This document shows positions 1-16,424 of a stretch of DNA of 64,000 nt, piece after piece. Source of the DNA: Streptomyces sp. NBC_00582. Its GTDB lineage: Bacteria > Actinomycetota > Actinomycetes > Streptomycetales > Streptomycetaceae. The first letter of the stretch is position 1, and each line of letters begins with the position of its first letter. Made by a program: the position numbers and the translations under genes. The stretch lies in assembly GCF_036345155.1 (NCBI RefSeq), contig NZ_CP107772.1:9362001-9426000 (forward strand). Direction: 5' to 3'. The notes under the pieces are model-generated. The model did no database searches. It was not told the origin of the DNA and saw nothing but the letters and a program-made list of their open reading frames with translations.

Positions 1-1
1 G

Positions 2-8228
<8,227 letters not shown>

Positions 8229-8242
<14 letters not shown>

Positions 8243-9929
8243 CCCGCAGCGGCCCCGCCCGGGGTCCGACATCCTCCGCACCGCCCTGCGGCGCAACATC
8301 GGCGCCATGGCCGGCGGCACCCTCCTCATGGGCCTGTACCAGGCGGGCGAGACGGCCTTCCCGATCGCGCTCGGCCTGATCGTCGAGCACACCATGCGCG
8401 ACCGCGGTCCCGGCGCGCTCGGTCTGTCGATCGCCGCGCTGGCCGTGATCATCACGACCGTGTCCCTGTCGTGGCGGTTCGGCATGCGCGTCCTGCAGAA
8501 GGCCAACACCACCGAGGCGCACCGCTGGCGGGTGAAGGTCGCGGCCTGCGGCCTGCAGCCCGTGGCCCGGGACGTCGACCTCAAGTCAGGCGAGGTGCTG
8601 ACCATCGCCACCGAGGACGCCGACCAGACCGCCGACATCATCGAGGTGGTGCCGCTGCTGATCAGCTCGCTGGTCGCGGTGGTGATCGCGGCCCTCGCGC
8701 TGGGCCTCGCCGACATCCGGCTCGGCCTGCTGGTGATCGTGGGCACCGTCGCGATCATGTCGATCCTGAGCGTGCTGTCCCAGCGGATCGGCTCCAGCAC
8801 CCGGGAACAGCAGGCCCGGGTGGCGCGGGCCGGCGCGAAGGTCGCCGACCTGATCACCGGTCTGCGCCCGCTGCACGGCTTCGGCGGCAACCACGCCGCC
8901 TTCCGGTCCTACCGGAGGGTCAGCACGGAGGCGAAGCACCAGGCGATCACCGTCGCCAAGGTCAACGGCGCCTACGCCGGCACCGCGCTGGCCCTGAACG
9001 CGGTCCTCGCCGGCGCGGTGACCCTGACGGCGGGCTGGCTGGCGTTCGACGGCCGGATCGACATCGGCGAACTCGTCATGGCCGTGGGCCTGGCGCAGTT
9101 CATCATGGAGCCGCTCAAGCTCTTCTCGGAGATGCCCAAGTACGTCATGATCGCGCGCGCCTCGGCCGAGCGGATGGCGCTGGTGCTGACCGCCCCGCCG
9201 GTGACGGTCCCGGGCTCCCAGCGCCCGGCCGCGGGCGAGGGCCTGGAGATCGACGGGGTGCGCCACGGGGCGTTGCGCAGGCTGAAGTTCCAGGTTGCCG
9301 CCGGTGAGTTCGTGGCGATCGCCGCCTATCAGCCGCGCGCGGCCGCCGACCTCGCGGCGATCCTGTCGGCCGAGGTCCCGCCGGACGCGTACGAGGGCGT
9401 GGTGCGGGTCGGCGGGCAGGAGTTCGCGGACCTGTCGATCGAGGCGCTGCGCGCGCACCTGCTGGTGAACCCCTACGACGGGGAGATCTTCGCGGGCACC
9501 CTCCGCACCAACATCGACCCCTCGGGCACCAGCCGACTGGTCCCCGAGGCCGTCGAGGCGTCCCTGCTCACCGACGTCGTCGCCCTGCACCCCGAGGGAC
9601 TCGACTACGGTGTCCGCGACCGCGGCGCGAACCTCTCCGGCGGCCAGCGCCAACGGCTCTCCCTGGCCCGCGCCCTCGCCGCCGACACCGACGTCCTGGT
9701 CCTGCACGACCCGACGACGGCCGTGGACGCGGTCACCGAACAACTCGTCGCGCGGGGCGTGGCGCAGCTGCGCCGGGGCCGCACCACCGTCGTGATCACC
9801 AGCAGCCCGGCCCTCCTGGACGCCGCCGACCGGGTCCTCGTCCTGGACGACGGCGTCATCACGGCCGAGGACACCCACCGAAACCTGCTGGCCACGGACG
9901 AGGAGTACTGCGCGGCGGTCGCCAGGTGA
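8229..9929 (+). CDS. cchI: ABC half-exporter with degenerate ATPase domain, siderophore export (CchI-like)
   Basis: 566 residues: an N-terminal six-helix exporter domain (about 1-310) fused to a nucleotide-binding domain (about 335-566). It starts inside the NRPS 3' end, so the two are probably translationally coupled; in S. coelicolor the gene beside cchH is the exporter cchI. The signature LSGGQRQR is intact. The Walker A position reads [10 protein letters not shown] instead of GxxGxGKS/T, Walker B ends LHDP where the catalytic Glu should follow the Asp, and the switch His region reads VVITSSP with no His. The protein therefore probably cannot hydrolyse ATP at its own site and should work as a heterodimer with a canonical half-transporter (CchG-like) expected outside the window. 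Confidence 0.85.
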
Positions 9930-9932
9930 GCC

Positions 9933-9988
9933 AGTGCCCCGGCAGGCGACGTTGGCCCCGTCGCGCAAACGTTGCCTGCCGCGGCACT
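9933..9988. terminator. Bidirectional intrinsic terminator between cchI and cchJ
   Basis: Inverted repeat with 21-base arms 9933-9953 and 9968-9988 (core CGGCAGGC / GCCTGCCG, two mismatches) and a 14-base loop. It sits between convergent genes and covers the esterase stop codon. There is no clear T-tract, as is common in Streptomyces. Confidence 0.7.
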
Positions 9989-11087
9989 AGCCGAGGGCCC
10001 AGGCGACATCCCTGAGCAGGGCGTGCCGCCAGCCCGCGCGGTCGTGGCCGGACGCCGACCGGGACACCCGTACGGTGGCGCCGGCCTGTTCGGTCAGCGT
10101 CTCGGTCAGGGCGCAGTGGGGCAGCATCCGCGTCTCGTGCTCGCCGACGTCGAACGCGACCCGCAGACCCGACAGGTCGGGTCGCGCGCGCAGGCGCTCG
10201 GCGAGGGCGCCGCCGACCGGACCGCCCAGCGGGTCGGCGAGATCCATGGCGTCGGGCGTCCACCAGAACGACCCCGACTGGCAGGCGACTCGGGACACCA
10301 GCTCCGGGAACTCCAGGGCCGCGTACAGGGCGCTGAGCCCGCCGAGGCTCTGCCCGGCGACCACCAGCCGCTCCGGGTCGGCGGGTACGCCGGACTCCAC
10401 GACCAGCGGCAGCAGTTCGTCGCGGACCCCCTCCCACAGCTCGGGCCGGCACGCGAACTCGGCCGCCCGGTCCTTGGCCGGCAGGAGGACGAGGGTGACC
10501 GGGGGCAGCTCACCGGCGGCGACGGCCGCGTCGAAGGCGGTCATGGCCGGATGCAGGTACAGCCAGTCGTCCCCGTCGAGGAGCAGGACGACCGGTCCGC
10601 CGCCCCCCGCCGGATGGACGCGTACGGTGCGCCGCCCGCCGAACCGTCGACCGGCCCAGCGGATCCGGGTGAGCGGCACGGGCAGCACGGCGTCGGCGCC
10701 GACGACGGGCCAGTACGGCTGGGGCGGGGCGTCCGGTGTCGCGGCGATGGAGCGGTCGCCGCCGGCGCCGACCGGGTTGAAGGGGTCGGCGTACGCCGCG
10801 TCCCCCACGAGGAACTGGTAGGTCACCCGCAGTCGTGCGGGCATGGGCACCCGGGCGTACCAGCAGTCCGAGTCGCCCCACCGGCGCAGCGGCACCGGCT
10901 CCGACCAGCTCTCGAAACCGACGCTCGCCTCGGACCCGCGCCACAGGAACAGGGTCAGCCAGCCGCCGTCGTCCGCGGGGATCGACGCGGGGGTCGACGC
11001 CGCTGCCCAGAACGCGTCGGTGCCGGGTGTGCCCGGCAGCCCGAACTCGGCGAAACCGTCGGTCACTTCGGCGGCGAGGCCCGGCAT
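9987..11087 (-). CDS. cchJ: Ferri-siderophore esterase / alpha-beta hydrolase (CchJ-like)
   Basis: About 366 residues, IroE/Fes enterochelin-esterase family. An N-terminal beta-rich domain carries WLTLFLWRG and the YQFLVGD..YADPFNP segment. The C-terminal hydrolase has DGDDWL, the nucleophile elbow GQSLGG (near residue 250) and a C-terminal GHD with the putative catalytic His. In the coelichelin system CchJ is thought to help release the peptide or hydrolyse the siderophore, since the NRPS lacks a thioesterase. Start: ATG codons occur at 11093 and 11087. AAGGAG (11099-11094) abuts the first and lies 6 bases from the second, so 11087 is preferred. It is convergent with cchI and divergent from the MbtH gene, with an iron box between. 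Confidence 0.85.
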   Translation of the reverse strand: MPGLAAEVTDGFAEFGLPGTPGTDAFWAAASTPASIPADDGGWLTLFLWRGSEASVGFESWSEPVPLRRWGDSDCWYARVPMPARLRVTYQFLVGDAAYADPFNPVGAGGDRSIAATPDAPPQPYWPVVGADAVLPVPLTRIRWAGRRFGGRRTVRVHPAGGGGPVVLLLDGDDWLYLHPAMTAFDAAVAAGELPPVTLVLLPAKDRAAEFACRPELWEGVRDELLPLVVESGVPADPERLVVAGQSLGGLSALYAALEFPELVSRVACQSGSFWWTPDAMDLADPLGGPVGGALAERLRARPDLSGLRVAFDVGEHETRMLPHCALTETLTEQAGATVRVSRSASGHDRAGWRHALLRDVAWALG

Positions 11088-11135
11088 GAACATCTCCTTG
11101 TGAGGGGGAAGGGGAAGAGGTTAGGCTCGAGTCAA

Positions 11136-11154
11136 TTAGGCGAGGCTAACCTAA
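11136..11154. promoter_or_regulatory. Iron box (DmdR/IdeR operator) between cchJ and mbtH-like gene
   Basis: TTAGGCGAGGCTAACCTAA matches the actinobacterial iron-box consensus TTAGGTTAGGCTAACCTAA at 17 of 19 positions. It lies between divergent cchJ and the MbtH gene and could repress both under iron sufficiency. A half-like element, TTAGGCTCGAG, lies at 11121. Confidence 0.85.
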
Positions 11155-11181
11155 TCTCGACCTCTGTGGGAGGCACTCAGC

Positions 11182-11391
11182 ATGAGCACCAACCCCTTCG
11201 ACGACGCCGAAGGCCGTTTCCTGGTCCTGGTGAACGACGAGGGCCAGCACTCGCTCTGGCCGTCCTTCGCCGAGGTGCCCGGAGGGTGGACCGTCGTCTT
11301 CGACGAGAACACCCGCGAGGCGTGCCTGGAGTACGTGGAGACGCACTGGACCGACCTGCGGCCCCGGTCCCTCGCCGCGTCCACGGACTAG
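11182..11391 (+). CDS. cchK: MbtH-like protein
   Basis: 69 residues, the normal size for MbtH proteins, small chaperones that bind and activate NRPS adenylation domains. Starts MSTNPFDD and keeps the family core [12 protein letters not shown], then GW and the Trp of the ETHWTDLRP segment. The start is preceded by GGGAGG. It is downstream of the iron box and is the expected partner of the NRPS; in S. coelicolor the equivalent is cchK. The stop TAG is followed directly by the GTG of the next gene, so the two are probably cotranscribed. Confidence 0.92.
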   Translation: MSTNPFDDAEGRFLVLVNDEGQHSLWPSFAEVPGGWTVVFDENTREACLEYVETHWTDLRPRSLAASTD

Positions 11392-11925
11392 GTGAGGCTG
11401 CCGCACCTCGTGATGCCGACCACGGCTCTGCCGCACCCCGTCCCGCCGTACGCGCTCCTCCCGGCGACACCGCTCGTCCGCACCGCCTGCCCCGAGGACG
11501 CCACCGCCCTCGCGGCCCTGTCCCGTCCCTTCGTGCGCGCGGGGGCGCTGCGCGAGCGGCCGCTGTCGCTGTACGCGGCCCACGCGGCCGACTTCCTGGT
11601 GGTGGAAGCCCTCGACGGCACGCTCGAGGGATGTCTGGGTCTACGGGTCCACCCGGACGGCGACCGGGCCCCGGCCGGTGTGCTGTACAACTTCTGTGTG
11701 GCCCGCCACCGGCAGGGACGCGGCACCGGGGCGCACCTTCTGCGGGCGGCCCTGGCCACGGCCCGAGCCCGGTCGCTGGGCGCCCTGTTCACGGCGACGA
11801 CCGGCGACGGGGGCCTCTTCCTGCGGCACGGGTTCACATCGACGAGCCCGCGTCCGGCCCCCGTCGAGTGGGTCGGGTCCCTGGACCCGCGGCGCAACGC
11901 GCGGATCCTCGCCAGGGCGTTGTAG
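11392..11925 (+). CDS. GNAT acetyltransferase, possible amino-acid (glutamate) N-acetyltransferase
   Basis: 177 residues from a GTG that abuts the mbtH stop (TAGGTG). No separate ribosome site is visible, so reinitiation is likely; GTG 11410 or ATG 11413 are alternatives. The GNAT acetyl-CoA loop is RHRQGRGTGAHLL, followed by LFTATTGDGGLFLRHGF, typical of small ArgA-like N-acetylglutamate synthases. It lies in the iron-box operon behind mbtH and converges on an argB-like gene that has its own iron box, so glutamate acetylation for ornithine synthesis fits well. A role in acetylating another amine cannot be excluded. Confidence 0.7.
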   Translation: MRLPHLVMPTTALPHPVPPYALLPATPLVRTACPEDATALAALSRPFVRAGALRERPLSLYAAHAADFLVVEALDGTLEGCLGLRVHPDGDRAPAGVLYNFCVARHRQGRGTGAHLLRAALATARARSLGALFTATTGDGGLFLRHGFTSTSPRPAPVEWVGSLDPRRNARILARAL

Positions 11926-11950
11926 GCGCGTACGCGCCCGGATGTCCGGG
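11925..11950. terminator. Possible terminator between convergent GNAT and argB
   Basis: GGCGCGTACGCGCC (perfect palindrome, 11925-11938) runs into CCCGGATGTCCGGG (11937-11950), giving two short GC hairpins between convergent genes. There is no T-tract. Confidence 0.35.
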
Positions 11951-11975
11951 TGGGCTCCCGCCGGGGTCGCGGAGC

Positions 11976-12866
11976 TCACCCGCCCGTCCGGTGCGGACCG
12001 TCGTCCGGCACCACGGTGGTGCCGGTCCGCTCCTCGCCGAGAAGACCCCGCAGCAGCGCGTGCGGCACCCGCCCGTCGAGCACCTGCGCCCGGTGCACGC
12101 CGGCCCGTACGGCCCGCAGGCAACCCTCCATCTTCGGCAGCATCCCCGACGCCAACTCCGGCAGCATCGCCTCCAGTTGATCTGCCGTCAGCAGGTCGAT
12201 CACCTCGGTGCCGTGCGGCCAGTCGGCGTACAGGCCCGCCACGTCGGTGAGCACCACCAGACGGGCGGCGCCGAGGGCCGCGGCCAGGGCCGCTGCCGCG
12301 AGGTCCGCGTTGATGTTGTAGACCTCCCCGTCCGCGCCGCGCGCCACGGGCGACATCACGGGGATGTGTCCCTGTGCCAGCAGCGCCCGCACCGCGCCCG
12401 GGTTCACGTCGACGATGTCGCCGACCAGACCGATGTCCACCGGGCGGCCGTCCACCCGGGCCGGCCGGCGCACGGCGGTCATCGTGTGCGCGTCCTCGCC
12501 CGTGAGGCCCACGGCGAAGGGCCCGTGGCTGTTGATGTGCCCGACCAGGTCCCGCTGGACCCGGCCCGTCAGCACCATGCGCACCACGTCCATGGTCTCG
12601 GGCGTGGTCACCCTGAGACCCGCCTCGAAACGGCTCTCCAGGCCGAGACGGTCGAGCATCGCGCTGATCTGCGGACCTCCGCCGTGGACGACGACCGGGC
12701 GCAGGCCCGCGTGCCACAGCGCCACGACGTCCCGGGCGAAGGCCCGTTGGAGCCCGCCGTCCACCATGGCGTTGCCGCCGTACTTGACGACGACCGTGCT
12801 GCCCCGGAGCTCCTCGGTCGGCCGGAGCGCACCGGCCGAGGACTCCCCGTACGTATGATCCGCCAT
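11976..12866 (-). CDS. argB: Acetylglutamate kinase (iron-box associated paralogue)
   Basis: 296 residues, full ArgB length. Phosphorylates N-acetylglutamate, the second step of ornithine/arginine synthesis. Amino-acid kinase motifs are present: VVKYGGNAM near the N terminus (catalytic Lys), VVHGGGPQI, the acetylglutamate site near [14 protein letters not shown], and VLTDVAGLY in the nucleotide site. Start ATG at 12866 is preceded by GGGAGGGA. An iron box lies 54 bases upstream. No other arg gene is adjacent, so this is probably a second copy dedicated to ornithine supply for the hydroxamate siderophore; that role is inferred from context. Confidence 0.88.
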   Translation of the reverse strand: MADHTYGESSAGALRPTEELRGSTVVVKYGGNAMVDGGLQRAFARDVVALWHAGLRPVVVHGGGPQISAMLDRLGLESRFEAGLRVTTPETMDVVRMVLTGRVQRDLVGHINSHGPFAVGLTGEDAHTMTAVRRPARVDGRPVDIGLVGDIVDVNPGAVRALLAQGHIPVMSPVARGADGEVYNINADLAAAALAAALGAARLVVLTDVAGLYADWPHGTEVIDLLTADQLEAMLPELASGMLPKMEGCLRAVRAGVHRAQVLDGRVPHALLRGLLGEERTGTTVVPDDGPHRTGG

Positions 12867-12919
12867 GGGCGAATCCCTCCCCTGACGGCGTGCCGCACGG
12901 AACTGGACCCAAGATTCTA

Positions 12920-12938
12920 TTAGCTTAGCCTAACCTAA
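12920..12938. promoter_or_regulatory. Iron box upstream of argB
   Basis: TTAGCTTAGCCTAACCTAA matches the consensus TTAGGTTAGGCTAACCTAA at 17 of 19 positions and lies 54 bases before the argB ATG. It should place this argB under DmdR/IdeR iron repression. Confidence 0.85.
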
Positions 12939-13026
12939 TCTTGAATGCCTGGTCTCGCATGGGGAGGGACGCGCCACCGGCGTGGTCGCCCGGCCCGGGT
13001 GGAGCGGTCGGCGCCGGGCGGGGCGG

Positions 13027-14367
13027 TCAGCGCTGGGTGTAGATGAAGCCGACCTTGTCCACCTCGTCGCCCGAGCGGCCGTGGAAGCCGGCGATCTGCC
13101 AGCCGCTGGGCGCGGTGCGCGTCACGCAGTCGGAGGTCGTGGTGCCGCCGGCCAGGGTGCGGCCGAGGTTGGTCGTGAACCTGGCGTAGAAGATCCGCGT
13201 GTGGCCGTCCTTCTCGGCCTGGCACAGGTACGCCGTCGTCACGTACTCACCGCTGCCGAGCGTCAGCGAGGACGCGGTGCCGCCCGTCCCGCCGTGGGTG
13301 AGGGTGGTGCCGTTCGACAGGGTGACGCCGAGCTGGTCGACCCGGGAGCCCGCCCGCAGGGCGATGGTGGAGGCGCGGGCGCCGGCCGGAACGCGGTCGA
13401 TGTCGTTGTAGTAGTCGCCGTGCGGGCCGCCGAACTGGTCGCTGAGCTGGAAGGCGGAGGCGCGCGACCAGGTGAAGCCGACCGTGATCGGGTCGTGGTC
13501 GGAGAGCATCAGCCCGTCGGAGGTGAGGAACTTGGCGTGCTCGTTGTTGTAGGTCGTGGCGTTCAGCGAGACGAGCTTGCTGCCCCGGTAGAGGACCTTG
13601 TCGACGACCTCGCAGGTGTTGGGGACCGTCGCCCCCGACTGGTCGCAGACCAGGGCGTCACTGCCCTTGGCGGGCGCGCTGCCGCCGCGGATGAGCTGGA
13701 CCCAGGCGTCGGTCAGGCCGTTGGAGGCGGCGAACTCGGCGATGGTGTCGCCGCTGCGGGTGTAGCGCGTGTTGGTGTCGCCCATCACCACGACCGCGTT
13801 CCCGGCGGAGTGGGTCGAGATGAACTCGGTGAGCTGGCTGAGGTTGTCGGCGCGGGCGGCGAGGTCGTCGTCGTTGGTGCCCGCGTTGGTGTGCAGGTTG
13901 TAGAAGTCGACGTACACGCCCTCGGCGAGCCGCTCGCGCATGAAGGTGAAGCCCTTGGGGGTCAGGCAGTCGCCCGAGCCGTAGGTGCAGGAGTCCCAGC
14001 CGACCCGCTCGAAGTCGTCCGCGTCGTACGGGATCTTCGACAGCGTGTTGAGCCCGCTGCCGATGCCCGCGCCGCCGCTGGTCGCGGTGCGGTAGGCGTG
14101 CGCGGTGTCCGCCGCGTACAGGTAGGCGTGGTAGTTGAAGTCCTCCTGCGCGTGCACGATGTCGTACGGAGCGATCCGCTGGCCGATGGCCGTGGTGCTG
14201 GACTCGCGGGGCGTGGACGAGCTGTTGATCGCCGCGGGCAGCCCGGCCACGTTGTAGCTGAGGACGCTGAAGGTGCCCGAGTCGGCGGCCGCGGCGGGCG
14301 GTGCGGCCACGGCGAGCCCGCCGAGAACGGCGGCCGTCGCCGCCAGGCAGGCGAGGAGTCTGCGCAT
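13027..14367 (-). CDS. Secreted endonuclease/exonuclease/phosphatase-family protein with jacalin-like C-terminal domain
   Basis: 446 residues. A Sec signal peptide (MRRLLACLAATAAVLGGLAVA, then APPAAAADS) precedes an EEP fold: LSYNVAGL, HAQEDFNY (catalytic Glu), VVMGDTNTRY and LSDHDPITVGF (catalytic His/Asp). This superfamily includes DNase I and bacterial sphingomyelinases; the substrate cannot be told from sequence. From about residue 310 to the end, segments such as FQLSDQFGGPHGDYYND and FHGRSGDEVDKVGFIY resemble a jacalin-like lectin domain. Six Cys after the signal could form disulfides. AGGAG precedes the ATG. Monocistronic, on the opposite strand to its downstream neighbours. Confidence 0.8.
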   Translation of the reverse strand: MRRLLACLAATAAVLGGLAVAAPPAAAADSGTFSVLSYNVAGLPAAINSSSTPRESSTTAIGQRIAPYDIVHAQEDFNYHAYLYAADTAHAYRTATSGGAGIGSGLNTLSKIPYDADDFERVGWDSCTYGSGDCLTPKGFTFMRERLAEGVYVDFYNLHTNAGTNDDDLAARADNLSQLTEFISTHSAGNAVVVMGDTNTRYTRSGDTIAEFAASNGLTDAWVQLIRGGSAPAKGSDALVCDQSGATVPNTCEVVDKVLYRGSKLVSLNATTYNNEHAKFLTSDGLMLSDHDPITVGFTWSRASAFQLSDQFGGPHGDYYNDIDRVPAGARASTIALRAGSRVDQLGVTLSNGTTLTHGGTGGTASSLTLGSGEYVTTAYLCQAEKDGHTRIFYARFTTNLGRTLAGGTTTSDCVTRTAPSGWQIAGFHGRSGDEVDKVGFIYTQR

Positions 14368-14613
14368 GGGGTGTGTCTCCTGGGGGGAAAGCGGTTGCGA
14401 GTTGAATATGGCGGAAGTTACCGCTGGTTACCCCGGGTGTGTCCAGAGTTCGCGCGCTCTTTCGGAGGAGTCGCCGGGCGTACACGGATGATTCGGATTC
14501 CCGTCACGCGGCGGATCGTCATCGTCCTCGTGCACAACTCGGGCCCATGGGGCGGAAGTTGCCATACTGTCGAGGGATGGCGCTGCATCACCACAGGCGA
14601 GTATCCGTGGCGG

Positions 14614-14772
14614 GTGAGGGTGGATGACGAGCGGGGGAGTCCGCGGGGTGCCGGCGTGCTGCTCGACGACCTGCGCGTCCTGACCTGTGCCCACGTCGTC
14701 GAGCGAGCCGGGGCCGCCCCGGGGGGCGCCGCCGACGGGGTACGGATCAGAAGGCCCAGCAGGCCTGGGTGA
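14614..14772 (+). pseudogene. Remnant of trypsin-like serine peptidase gene (N-terminal part only)
   Basis: The frame reads YPWRVRVDDERG then GAGVLLDDLRVLTCAHVV, the N terminus and catalytic-His motif (CAHVV) of trypsin-like peptidases common in Streptomyces. It stops at 14772 after about 52 codons, so the Asp and Ser of the triad and the rest of the barrel are missing. The next frame continues with QKAQQAWVNQGEGSAF just before the following ORF, which suggests an internal deletion or frameshift joined two parts of an older gene. Confidence 0.55.
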
Positions 14773-15065
14773 ACCAGGGGGAGGGGTCCGCGTTCTCCGC
14801 CGACAGCGAGGTCACCCGCTACGACGACGCCGTGCAGCGACGGATCGCCGGGATGCTCCGGCCCGCCTCCGGCCACACCCTGTGCTTCGGCGCCGCCGAC
14901 GCGATGGTCCCCGATGTGTCGGCCGCCTTCTACCGGGCCGTCCTCGACCACGCGACCGGCGCGACGGAGGATCCCACCCGTCTCCTCGACGCGCTCGACG
15001 ACGTCCAGGAGGAGTTCGGCGCGTCCCCGGTCCCCCCGGACAAGCTCTGCGCCGAGCCGGCCTGA
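14769..15065 (+). CDS. Small protein of unknown function, possibly the tail of the broken peptidase gene
   Basis: 98 residues from a GTG that overlaps the previous remnant by 4 bases. Acidic and soluble-looking, with segments RYDDAVQRRIAGMLRP, GHTLCFGAADAMVPDV and LDALDDVQEEFG. I do not recognise the family. The frame is open upstream of the GTG, with TDQKAQQAWVNQG, so the true 5' end may be lost. No ribosome-binding site is evident. Confidence 0.4.
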   Translation: MNQGEGSAFSADSEVTRYDDAVQRRIAGMLRPASGHTLCFGAADAMVPDVSAAFYRAVLDHATGATEDPTRLLDALDDVQEEFGASPVPPDKLCAEPA

Positions 15066-15096
15066 TCAGGGCCGTACCGGTCGCGGTCGGGCCCGG

Positions 15097-16188
15097 TCAG
15101 CGGTGGCGCAGTGTTCCGACGGTGTGCAGGGCGCGGACGGCGGCCCTCTTCAGGGCCGGGTGGGTGCGGACCAGATGGTGGGCCACGCGCAGGGGCTCGT
15201 GGCGCAGCCAGTGGAGGGCGGCGGCGGGGTCGGCCGTCCTCAGGGCTCCCTCGTGGACCAGGAGGTCTCCGGTCTTGAACGAGTTCTTGTACGGCGCGTC
15301 GCCCCGGCCGAAGTCCACCAGCCGGATGCCGGACTCGGCGGCGGCCTCGATCATGCGCAGGTAGAGGATGCGGCCGGGGGAGTAGCCGGCGAACGCCCGG
15401 TCGTACGCGGGGAACCAGCAGGAGAGGACCGTACGGGAGCGCAGGCCGAAGTGGGCGGCGACGGGCCGGCCGGCCGCGTAGAGCACGGAGAGCGTGCCCG
15501 TGCAGTCCGCGGCCGTGGTCGCGGACAGAGTGTCCACGAGCCGGGCGATCCAGGGCTGCGCGAAGGGGTCGCGGCGGCCGGTGCGGCGGTACTGGGCCGA
15601 CTTCCAGGCGATCAGGGCCCGCAGCGCCGCCCCGCTCCGGTCGTCCTGGACGAAGCGCACCGGACCGGCGTTCCGGGCCAGCCGGCGCTCCTGGGACCGG
15701 GCCGTCTTCAGGAAGCCGCGGGCATGGGCGTGCAGATGGCGCTCGTAGGCCTCGAACCCGGGGGTGAGGTCGACGACCGGGGACGCGAACCGGCCCGTCG
15801 CGTAGGGCAGGAAGAGGTCCTGACCGCTTTCGAGGTGGTTGAACTCCCAGGTGCTCAGCGCGCAGGCACGCATGAGCTGGTGCGGGTCGAGCCGCAGGTC
15901 GGGGTCGAGGACGGCGCCCTGGCAGTCGGAGACGCCCAGGCCGACGGCCCGGCCGCAGCCCCAACGGCTCCTCTGGTACGGGAAGTAGCCGACGGTACGG
16001 CCGCCCCGTCGGAGGACGGCCACCCGGGTGTCGTCGCGCACCCGGCCGACGGCCTGGCTGAACTGGGCGCTCATGAAGGGGTTCGCGGCGGTCGTGGTCG
16101 CGGCCCGCAGCTCGTTCCAGCGGTCGAGGTCCGCGGCGGTCAGATCACGGGCGTGGACGATGGCGATACGGGGAGCGGTGGTGGTCAT
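15097..16188 (-). CDS. GNAT / FemAB-like (BcsL/CelD-type) acyltransferase
   Basis: 363 residues from ATG 16188 (a GTG at 16215 would add nine). Double-GNAT architecture: an N-terminal domain with RVAVLRRGGRTVGYFPYQ and a C-terminal acyltransferase domain with LSVLYAAGRPVAAHFGLRS, then YSPGRILYLRMIEAAAESG and LVDFGRGDAPYKNSFKTG, typical of the CelD/BcsL family. These proteins acylate cell-surface polysaccharides or lipids, or act in exopolysaccharide synthesis; the substrate here is unknown. It is monocistronic and convergent with the small ORF before it. Confidence 0.75.
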   Translation of the reverse strand: MTTTAPRIAIVHARDLTAADLDRWNELRAATTTAANPFMSAQFSQAVGRVRDDTRVAVLRRGGRTVGYFPYQRSRWGCGRAVGLGVSDCQGAVLDPDLRLDPHQLMRACALSTWEFNHLESGQDLFLPYATGRFASPVVDLTPGFEAYERHLHAHARGFLKTARSQERRLARNAGPVRFVQDDRSGAALRALIAWKSAQYRRTGRRDPFAQPWIARLVDTLSATTAADCTGTLSVLYAAGRPVAAHFGLRSRTVLSCWFPAYDRAFAGYSPGRILYLRMIEAAAESGIRLVDFGRGDAPYKNSFKTGDLLVHEGALRTADPAAALHWLRHEPLRVAHHLVRTHPALKRAAVRALHTVGTLRHR

Positions 16189-16424
16189 GGCTCGTCCATC
16201 GTCGAGGAGACGCACAGGTCAGGGGTCCGGAACGGGAAAACTGCCGCATGTGAACGTTCAGCCGAGGACTCACGGGGACGGGTGAAACCGTGCGCCACGA
16301 CCACAAGATCCCGCGCACCCACCCGGTGATCCGCCGGTCGGTGCGCATACATGACGCCGGATGACAGGTTTGGCCCGGAGGATCGGACGCGTCAGGACGA
16401 ACGCCCAGGACGTGAGGAGTCCCC

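Noticed and set aside
9972..12923. 983-codon plus-strand frame over cchJ, mbtH and argB
   Set aside because: It crosses three well-supported genes and intergenic iron boxes and shows no domain.
12987..13020. Inverted repeat CGCCCGGC/GCCGGGCG as terminator for the nuclease gene
   Set aside because: Arms of eight bases with an 18-base loop in very GC-rich DNA are easily found by chance.
12982..14613. Plus-strand frame over the nuclease gene, in frame with the trypsin-like remnant
   Set aside because: The upstream part is antisense to a clear secreted EEP protein; only the short 3' stretch from 14614 resembles a real family.
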